Assembly: GCA_002335845.1 (NCBI GenBank)
Contig: DDCV01000019.1
Location: forward strand, 1 to 17,720
Source of the DNA: Rickettsiales bacterium UBA1997
GTDB lineage: Bacteria; Pseudomonadota; Alphaproteobacteria; Rickettsiales; UBA1997
Length of the DNA stretch: 17,720 nt
Reading direction: 5' to 3'
The position numbers and the translations under genes were made by a program. The number at the start of each line of letters is the position of its first letter. The first letter of the stretch is position 1. This document shows, one piece after another, positions 7,993 through 13,348 of the stretch. A model generated the notes under the pieces. That model saw only the letters and a list, made by a program, of their open reading frames with translations, was not told the DNA's origin and made no database searches.

Positions 7993-8008
7993 TGTTTCAC
8001 GTGAAACA
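7993..8008. promoter_or_regulatory. parS: parS site 1 (parA-parB gap)
   Basis: A perfect 16-bp palindrome TGTTTCACGTGAAACA, the classical chromosomal ParB loading site, located 23 bp upstream of the parB start codon. Identical to the other two copies. Confidence 0.96.
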
Positions 8009-8053
8009 TGTTACTTAGAAAGATATATAAATCTAACTGCTTATCAATGTCTA

Positions 8054-8827
8054 TTAGAAATTTCTTGCCAAGATCTCTTTGGCAAGCATTTTATATGCTA
8101 TTGAACCACGACATTCAGGGTCGTAAGTTAAAGCTGGTTCACCATAGGAAGGCGCCTCCGATAATTTTACATTACGTGGAACTATATTTTTAAAAACCTT
8201 ATCTTCTAGATAATTCCTAACATCAATTTCTACAGCCTCTGTTAATTTATTTCTTCTATCATGCATAGTTAATATTATTCCTGCAATTTTAAGAGTAGGA
8301 TTGAGATTATTTTTAACTAACTCTAAGGTTGTAAGTAAATGACTTAATCCTTCTAAACTAAAAAACTCGCATTGCATTGGAATTAAAACATAATCAGACG
8401 CGGTTAACGTGTTTATAGTTAAAACTCCTAAAGATGGCGGACAGTCAATAAATATATAATCATACTCGCTACTAATTTCCTCTATCTTATTTTTTAATAT
8501 ATAATTCTTATCCTTAACATCCGCAAATTCAATTTCTAGCGCTGATAAATCAACTGTTGCCGTAATTACATCAAGACCTTTTATCTTGGTTGGCATAATA
8601 GCATCATTGACTTTACAATTTCCGATCAAAACTTCATAAATTGTTTTTTGCCTTTGATTATATGCAACACCTATTCCAGTACTAGCATTGCCCTGAGGAT
8701 CAATATCTATAATTAGCACTTTATTTCTACTGCTTGCTATAGCAGTTGCGAGATTAATGGTAGTAGTTGTTTTGCCAACACCGCCTTTTTGATTAACTAC
8801 TGAAAATATTTTTGCTTTTCTGGTCAT
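8054..8827 (-). CDS. parA: ParA/Soj chromosome partitioning ATPase
   Basis: The 257-residue MinD/ParA-type P-loop ATPase has the deviant Walker A motif NQKGGVGKTTTTINL with signature lysine K14 and catalytic K19, switch I around IIDIDPQGNAST (D41, D43), Walker B YIFIDCPPSLG and the ParA C-terminal VKLSEAPSYGEPALTYDP. It lacks the N-terminal DNA-binding extension of many plasmid ParA proteins, which fits a chromosomal Soj-type protein. ATP-bound dimers coat the nucleoid and are released by ParB on parS, pulling sister origins apart. It lies upstream of parB, with a parS between them and another just ahead of its own start next to a TATAAT box; this suggests that ParB represses its promoter. 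Confidence 0.96.
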   Translation of the reverse strand: MTRKAKIFSVVNQKGGVGKTTTTINLATAIASSRNKVLIIDIDPQGNASTGIGVAYNQRQKTIYEVLIGNCKVNDAIMPTKIKGLDVITATVDLSALEIEFADVKDKNYILKNKIEEISSEYDYIFIDCPPSLGVLTINTLTASDYVLIPMQCEFFSLEGLSHLLTTLELVKNNLNPTLKIAGIILTMHDRRNKLTEAVEIDVRNYLEDKVFKNIVPRNVKLSEAPSYGEPALTYDPECRGSIAYKMLAKEILARNF

Positions 8828-8880
8828 TTCACTGATTACTTTTTAATGTCAAAGCTGAGATAAAGATAAATTTTAATAAA

Positions 8881-8896
8881 TGTTTCACGTGAAACA
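8881..8896. promoter_or_regulatory. parS: parS site 2 (parA leader)
   Basis: A perfect TGTTTCACGTGAAACA, 53 bp upstream of the parA start codon. It directly adjoins a TATAAT hexamer on the parA-coding strand, so ParB bound here would cover the likely transcription start. Confidence 0.96.
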
Positions 8897-8902
8897 ATTA
8901 TA
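8897..8902 (-). promoter_or_regulatory. Candidate parA -10 box touching parS
   Basis: On the minus strand this reads TATAAT, a perfect -10 hexamer preceded by TTGA (an extended TG is not quite in register). No convincing -35 lies 16-18 bp upstream. The predicted start would fall about 7 bp downstream, inside parS site 2. Confidence 0.45.
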
Positions 8903-8952
8903 TCAATCCCTATCTTTAGAAGCGCATTTATATAAAGTAAATTTAAAATATT

Positions 8953-9399
8953 CTATCTTTTAGATTTAAAGAATTTTTGCATTAAATATAGGGAGTCTGA
9001 TTCACAAATTCCAGAATAAATCTCTGGCTTATGATAAGATGGGTAATTTGTAAAAATTCCATTGGCACTCTCGTAAGCGCCAAATTTTTTATCAGCTAAA
9101 GCATAATAAACCCTTTTAACTCTAGCTAATGAAATTGCAGTAGCGCACATCAGGCAAGGTTCTAAAGTGATATAAATATCGCAATCGCTTAATCTTGAGC
9201 TATTGAGCTTTTGACAAGATAGCCTTAAAACTTCAATCTCAGCATGAGCGGTGCAATCTTTATTCTTACGATTTTGATTGAATGATTTCGCTATTATTTT
9301 ATTTTGAAAGGTAATTACTGCGCCAATAGGAACTTCATCAATATCAAGAGCTTTTTGAGCTTGAAGTAAGGCTTCTTGCATAAAATTATTATTCTTCAT
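8953..9399 (-). CDS. tadA: tRNA-specific adenosine deaminase TadA
   Basis: The 148-residue protein is a zinc-dependent deaminase of the TadA family, which converts A34 to inosine in tRNA-Arg(ACG) so that one tRNA reads CGU, CGC and CGA. The catalytic HAE motif is at 52-54 (H52 zinc ligand, E54 proton shuttle), and PCLMC at 81-85 supplies the two cysteine zinc ligands. The N-terminal helix and the DEVPIGAVI strand are typical, and the C-terminus YSGICESDSLYLMQKFFKSKR keeps the tRNA-binding helix. The first ATG is preferred because it aligns with the start of the family helix. It overlaps the end of tatD by 11 bp; parA follows after 125 bp. Confidence 0.93.
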   Translation of the reverse strand: MKNNNFMQEALLQAQKALDIDEVPIGAVITFQNKIIAKSFNQNRKNKDCTAHAEIEVLRLSCQKLNSSRLSDCDIYITLEPCLMCATAISLARVKRVYYALADKKFGAYESANGIFTNYPSYHKPEIYSGICESDSLYLMQKFFKSKR

Positions 9400-10195
9400 T
9401 TCCTAATATTTTAGCTCGAGTAAATATTTTATGAAAATTACTGGTTGTTTTTTCTATAATTGTTTCACGTGAAACATTCTTCAAATCAGCTATAAAATCA
9501 ACAACATGTTTTGTAAAAGATGGTTCATTTATTTTGCCACGATTTGGAGTTGGAGCTAAATATGGCGAATCAGTCTCAACTAAAAGATATTCCAGAGGAA
9601 TTAATTTAACTATCTCTTGTAATTCTTTAGCATTTTTAAAAGTAACAATACCAGCAATTGAAATATAAACACCCAAATCAAGAGCCTTCATTGCCAAATC
9701 TTTGCCACTAGAAAAGCAATGTAAGAGGGCGGGAAATGCAGATTCTTTTTGTTCATTTGTCAAAATATCAATCATATCATCATCAGCATCTCGGCTATGA
9801 ATAATTATTGGCAAGCGAGATATTTGCGAAGCTTTTATATGCTGCAAGAAACTTTCTTTTTGCTTTTCTACAAATGATTTATCGTGATAATAGTCTAGCC
9901 CAGTTTCTCCTATGCCAACAATCTTTGGATTATCATCAATAATTTTTATTATTTCTGCGGCCAGATATAGCTTTTCACTATCAACATTACAAGGATGAAC
10001 GCCAGCTGATGCAAAAATATTTTGATATTTATTAGCGTAATATAAAATAGCGTTTATATCAGAAATTTTTGTACAAATTGTCTGCAACAATTTAACATTA
10101 TCAATATTAGCCCTGTTTACAACCTCATCTATATCCAAGCCTTTTTGCGCTAAAAGATCAAGATGACAGTGGCTATCAACGATATAATCAAACAT
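9389..10195 (-). CDS. tatD: TatD family metal-dependent deoxyribonuclease
   Basis: The 268-residue TIM-barrel hydrolase has every TatD metal ligand: DSHCHLD (H9, H11), GIGETGLDYY (E97), IIHSRDAD (H133), LLHCFSSG (H159) and ETDSPYLAP (D209). TatD/YcfH proteins are 3'-5' exonucleases linked to DNA repair; they are not part of Tat transport despite the name. The gene leads the tatD-tadA-parA-parB-hisC run. A complete parS site is embedded in its 3' part and translated as the end of N240 to T245 (NVSRET), so the coding sequence carries a second, centromeric function. The region upstream is 69 bp before the decayed defence locus. Confidence 0.93.
   Translation of the reverse strand: MFDYIVDSHCHLDLLAQKGLDIDEVVNRANIDNVKLLQTICTKISDINAILYYANKYQNIFASAGVHPCNVDSEKLYLAAEIIKIIDDNPKIVGIGETGLDYYHDKSFVEKQKESFLQHIKASQISRLPIIIHSRDADDDMIDILTNEQKESAFPALLHCFSSGKDLAMKALDLGVYISIAGIVTFKNAKELQEIVKLIPLEYLLVETDSPYLAPTPNRGKINEPSFTKHVVDFIADLKNVSRETIIEKTTSNFHKIFTRAKILGNEE
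9461..9476. promoter_or_regulatory. parS: parS site 3, inside the tatD coding sequence
   Basis: A perfect TGTTTCACGTGAAACA within tatD codons 240-245 (NVSRET). On the plus strand it is preceded directly by TATAAT (9455-9460). Sites 2 and 3 are therefore identical over 24 bp in opposite orientation, beyond the 16-bp ParB site. Confidence 0.95.
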
Positions 10196-10264
10196 TTTAA
10201 AATTATCAGAAGCTTAATATAAAATTACCAATTCTCTTTTAAATAAGTATCTTTATTAAGATAT

Positions 10265-10780
10265 TCATTCTTGATAAAGATATTTCTGAAAATCAACAAA
10301 TAGCAAGCTAATATTTTTAGGGTCTCCCAAAGCACTCCTAGCATCTGCCAAGGTTTGGTATTTATTTTCAAGTAACAATGATAATTTTTCTTGCTCCAAC
10401 TCCTCAAAGCCACTTTCAATATATTTATTTAAAACAAATTCAATAAATTCACTCTCTTTATCATTAAGATTTGTAAAAATATCATCCTTTGCTAATTTAA
10501 CTCTAGCCTTTCTTGTTATAGGCTTATGCGAGTTAAACACATATTCCAAAACATCAAATAAATCACAATTTTGCGCATCAATTAGTTTTTGCAGGGTTTT
10601 TAACTCATCCACCCCAAACCCTTCTTCATCTAATTTTTCTAACAAGGCTTTTCTTGTATCTGGCTTACTCCAAACCTTTCTAAGCTCATCTTCGCTTTTA
10701 AATAAATCTGGCATTTTGCCAAATAAATTTTCCATAAACTCTGACGCACTAATTTGTTTACCTTCTTTATTGTTTAAAAC
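10265..10780 (-). pseudogene. hsdR: Type I restriction enzyme HsdR, C-terminal relic (EcoEI-type C-terminal domain)
   Basis: Only the last 171 codons or so of a type I restriction subunit remain. The frame starts behind a TAA at 10781-10783 with VLNNKEGKQISASEF and runs through LFGKMPDLFKSEDELRKVWS, TRKALLEKLDEEGFGVDELK, DLFDVLEYVF and LFVDFQKYLYQE, which is the conserved C-terminal domain of EcoEI-like HsdR. Intact HsdR proteins are several times longer and carry a nuclease domain and two helicase domains, all missing here. An internal ATG at 10735 would allow a 156-residue product, but without motor and nuclease it cannot restrict DNA. It lies just downstream of an HsdS relic on the same strand, the usual order for these operons. 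The conserved remnant suggests a recent deletion. Confidence 0.85.
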
Positions 10781-10781
10781 T

Positions 10782-10810
10782 TAGATACAAACCACAGCAT
10801 TTTGTATCTA
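10782..10810. repeat. 10-bp inverted repeat at the hsdR truncation point
   Basis: TAGATACAAA (10782-10791) and TTTGTATCTA (10801-10810) are perfect complements around a 9-base spacer, at the exact place where HsdR similarity stops. A further ATACAAAC at 10827-10834 gives a short direct repeat with 10785-10792. These may mark the deletion joint. Confidence 0.5.
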
Positions 10811-10834
10811 TTTGTCAATGAATGAATACAAACT

Positions 10835-11002
10835 TTATAATTCTTCATTAAAGTCTTTTTATAATATTGATTTTTTGAGCTCTTCTAAATTTATTAGTTT
10901 TTGTTGGTAGATGGCTTCTAGTTTCCTGGTTTCGTTAGAAAGTTTTTGGAATTCTTCTGCTAATTTTTTTAATCTTTATTTTTCCTGGATATGAAGGCAT
11001 AT
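10835..11002 (-). pseudogene. hsdS: Type I R-M specificity subunit HsdS, C-terminal relic with nonsense codons
   Basis: On the minus strand the last helix of HsdS is readable: ICLHIQEK, a stop (TAA at 10976-10978), RLKKLAEEFQKLSNETRKLE and then AIYQQKLINLEELKKSIL, a second stop (TAA at 10859-10861), KDFNEEL and the natural TAA at 10835-10837. Type I specificity subunits end in a long conserved coiled-coil helix followed by a short tail close to LKxSLLQKAFxGEL; here the glutamine position is a TAA, which a single C to T change in CAA would give. The two target-recognition domains and hsdM are absent. The relic is directly upstream of the HsdR relic, so both derive from one type I restriction-modification operon. 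Confidence 0.75.
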
Positions 11003-11083
11003 ATATTCTGATAATATTAGAAACATTATCGGATCTTTATAACAATTACAATAATTAATAGATATTAACCATTTTTAAGTTCA

Positions 11084-11847
11084 ATGATTGATGAATTGAG
11101 CGACCTAAAATCCAGCTCTGAAAAAGCAGAATATCTACAAAGCATCGTTATAGCTAGAGCAACCGGTGGCGAAACCAATGACGAGCATTACAAAGATCTT
11201 CGCAAAGAATTTTTGGATTCTAATTACAAAAACCTGCTTCCACTTTTTATTAAAAGCAGCAGAAATTTAGAGCAATTATGGCAATTTATCAAAGGCGAAT
11301 ATGGAACATATGCCGAGAGGAGATCTTACATTGGGGAGAAGTTTAGGCCATTATTTGATATTCTTGAGTTAAGTAATTACAATCCTGCAGAAGATATTAT
11401 TAACTCATCATTAAATCAATTTGATGCAGATGGTGTATATCTCTACTGGCGTAAAGCACTTGAAAGAAAAAATAATGATCCCGATGGATCTATAACAATT
11501 GCTCGCACAATGATTGAAACAGTCTGCAAGAATATTTTAGATAAGATGGAAATTGAGTATGCTTCAAATATCGACTTATCTGAGTTATATAAACTAACCG
11601 CAAAAGAGCTTAATTTAATGGCAGAACAGCACACGGAAAAAGTATTTAAGCAAATACTTGGTGGCTGCTCAGCAATTGTAAACGGATTAGGAAGCTTAAG
11701 AAATAAGTTGGGTGATGCTTATGGACAAGGAATAAAAAAACAAAGCCAAAAACTCGTCACGCAGAGTTAGCGATAAATCTAGCGGGATCAATGTCATTAT
11801 TCCTAATAGATACCTACAAAAGTAAAATGGGGGATAAAATTCAGTAG
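11084..11847 (+). pseudogene. Abortive infection (Abi C-terminus) family gene, frameshifted at an A7 run
   Basis: The zero frame gives 228 residues ending at TAG 11768-11770. The N-terminal part (SSSEKAEYLQSIVIARATGG, DLLPLFIKSSRNL-like, GTYAERRSYIGEKFRPLFD) and the C-terminal part (SITIARTMIETVCKNILD, LNLMAEQHTEKVFKQILGG, NGLGSLRNKLGDAYG) match a family of abortive-infection proteins often found beside type I R-M genes. After the run of seven A at 11734-11740 the conserved ending continues in the -1 frame as TKPKTRHAELAINLAG, SMSLFLIDTYKSK, and stops at TAG 11845-11847. The joined product would be 254 residues. One A has probably been lost, or slippage restores the frame in some products. 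The motif RNKLGDAY (R206 to Y213) resembles the HEPN ribonuclease signature R-N-x5-H, with tyrosine where histidine is expected. Both changes point to an inactivated toxin. The gene is opposite in strand to the R-M relics. Confidence 0.75.
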
Positions 11848-11851
11848 CATC

Positions 11852-11893
11852 TTACTAACCCGCGCACTAACTAATTAGTGCGTGGGTTAGTAA
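11852..11893. terminator. Long hairpin between convergent abi and nadD, possible bidirectional terminator
   Basis: A 19-bp stem (11852-11870 with 11875-11893) with one G-T type mismatch closes a 4-base loop CTAA. It begins 4 bases after the -1-frame stop of the abi gene and ends 6 bases before the nadD stop. It separates the two convergent genes, as a terminator would, but no U-run follows on either strand, so it may instead be a palindromic repeat. Confidence 0.5.
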
Positions 11894-11899
11894 CAAAGA

Positions 11900-12406
11900 T
11901 CAATCTTGTCTTAATTGAGTTGAACAAATATCAACTTTTTTATTAAGAAAAATATTTGGTTTTGTTTTTTTAAGATCCTGCCAGCATCTTGCTTTTTTTA
12001 GATATAATAGATCATTATTCCTAGCAAAAATAGCAATATTAATTGATCGCAAGAATCTATTATAATTATGCCATTTATGTAAATTAGCTATATTATCAGC
12101 GCCCATTAGCCAATAAAAATCATAATGGCGATATTTTTTATTAAGCTTTTCTACCAAATCTATGGCGTAGAAATATTTAAAATTCTTAATTTTAATAAAA
12201 TTATTTTTGTCACTTATTGCATTATAACATTGATTTAATCTATGATGGCAAGGCGGTGTTTTTATGTTTTTTTTAAGCGGGTTTTGCAATGTTGGCAACC
12301 ACCAAACTTGATTTAAGGCGAGTCTTTTTTTGGCTTCATAGCTAATATGCAAATGTCCTTTATGGGGTGGGTTAAAGCTGCCACCTAAAATACCAATTCT
12401 AGCCAT
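11900..12406 (-). CDS. nadD: Nicotinate-nucleotide adenylyltransferase NadD
   Basis: The 168-residue protein has the nucleotidyltransferase HxGH signature in GILGGSFNPPHKGHLHI (G8 to H18), the WWLPTLQNPLK substrate loop, the mid-protein MGADNIANLHKWHNY and the C-terminal CSTQLR version of ISSTxIR (about 161-166) that binds ATP phosphates. NadD makes nicotinic acid adenine dinucleotide from NaMN and ATP in NAD synthesis. It ends only two residues after the last motif; most homologues have about 20 more residues forming a final helix, so the C-terminus may have been cut near the hairpin that follows. It lies 5 bp downstream of ubiA on the same strand, so the two form an operon. Confidence 0.9.
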   Translation of the reverse strand: MARIGILGGSFNPPHKGHLHISYEAKKRLALNQVWWLPTLQNPLKKNIKTPPCHHRLNQCYNAISDKNNFIKIKNFKYFYAIDLVEKLNKKYRHYDFYWLMGADNIANLHKWHNYNRFLRSINIAIFARNNDLLYLKKARCWQDLKKTKPNIFLNKKVDICSTQLRQD

Positions 12407-12411
12407 AAAAA

Positions 12412-13257
12412 TTATGAAATTATCAATGATAGCAATAATAATATTCCAAAAACTATGGCAAAATTAAATAATTTAGCGCAGTCCTTTGGATTGTCATAAT
12501 CGCATCTTTTAATGCGATGTGTCAAAACTAAAAAATTTATTGTAATTAAAATAAAAAACTCAGCACTAAAAGATTTTATAACCCCAAGAGACAATAAAGA
12601 GGCCGACATAAAAAAGGTCATTAATAGTAAATAAAATATTGGTGATTTTTGAATTTTGATAGCCATTGATTTGATGCCAACATGTAAATCATCTTTAATG
12701 TCTTGAAAAGCATAGATAGTATCATAAATCATTGTCCATAAAATACAGGCCAGATAAAGCAATATAATATCAAACGATATTTTATTTGTCAGGGCTAGAC
12801 TAGCCATTATTACCCCAAAATTAATAGTGATGCCAAGAAAAATTTGCGGATAATAGGTGAAGCGCTTCATCAAAGGATAGGTGGCAACAAAAAGAGTGAT
12901 GACAATACCGCCTATTATTGTTTTTATGTTGAATTGTAGAAGGATAATTAAGGCACAAATTAACAATATTGCTAAAAATACTAGAGCAGATTTGATGCTT
13001 ATAGATTTTGTTGCTAAGGGTCTATTTGAGGTTCTAGCGATTTTAGCATCAAAATCTCTATCAAATAAATCATTGATTATACAGCCCGCGCTTCGCATCA
13101 AAAAAGATCCGATTAAAAATAGTAGGATAAAATTAATTTCTTGCAGAGATTCGGTCTTTTTAATTAAGGCAATAGCAAATAAACATGGCAGAAAAAGCAA
13201 AAAAGTGCCAGTCGGCTTATTAAATCTAATTAGTTCAAAATAAGAGGTTATTTTCAC
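12412..13257 (-). CDS. ubiA: 4-hydroxybenzoate polyprenyltransferase UbiA
   Basis: The 281-residue polytopic membrane enzyme has both aspartate-rich motifs of the UbiA superfamily: NDLFDRDFD (N62 to D70, NDxxDxxxD) and the second site YDTIYAFQDIKDD with the following VGIKSMAI. The N-terminal LIRFNKPTGTFLLFLPCLFA and about eight to nine hydrophobic segments agree with 4-hydroxybenzoate octaprenyltransferases of alphaproteobacteria. It attaches the isoprenoid tail in ubiquinone synthesis at the inner membrane. The start codon is GTG at 13257 with little ribosome-binding sequence; the alignment with family N-termini supports it. A TTGAAT-N16-TATAAA promoter candidate lies upstream in the 91-bp gap shared with pccA. 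nadD follows after 5 bp. Confidence 0.93.
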   Translation of the reverse strand: MKITSYFELIRFNKPTGTFLLFLPCLFAIALIKKTESLQEINFILLFLIGSFLMRSAGCIINDLFDRDFDAKIARTSNRPLATKSISIKSALVFLAILLICALIILLQFNIKTIIGGIVITLFVATYPLMKRFTYYPQIFLGITINFGVIMASLALTNKISFDIILLYLACILWTMIYDTIYAFQDIKDDLHVGIKSMAIKIQKSPIFYLLLMTFFMSASLLSLGVIKSFSAEFFILITINFLVLTHRIKRCDYDNPKDCAKLFNFAIVFGILLLLSLIIS

Positions 13258-13277
13258 TGATATTTAATTTGATTTTT

Positions 13278-13338
13278 TTGACTCAATTATTATTGTTCGA
13301 CAGATAATTATTTATAGTTAAATGAGATCTTAATTCAA
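13278..13338. promoter_or_regulatory. Divergent promoter region ubiA / pccA
   Basis: Toward ubiA (minus strand): -35 TTGAAT (plus-strand 13333-13338), 16-bp spacer, -10 TATAAA (13311-13316). Toward pccA (plus strand): TTGACT at 13278-13283 and GATAAT at 13303-13308, but with a 19-bp spacer. The two would overlap, so their use may be mutually exclusive. Consensus match only. Confidence 0.35.
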
Positions 13339-13348
13339 ATCAATTAAA

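Noticed and set aside
10225..10419. Minus-strand 64-codon frame overlapping the HsdR relic
   Set aside because: It overlaps in another frame the clear HsdR C-terminal sequence and has no recognisable motif.
12881..13243. Plus-strand 120-codon frame inside ubiA
   Set aside because: It lies antisense to the conserved UbiA motifs; composition is that of a shadow frame.
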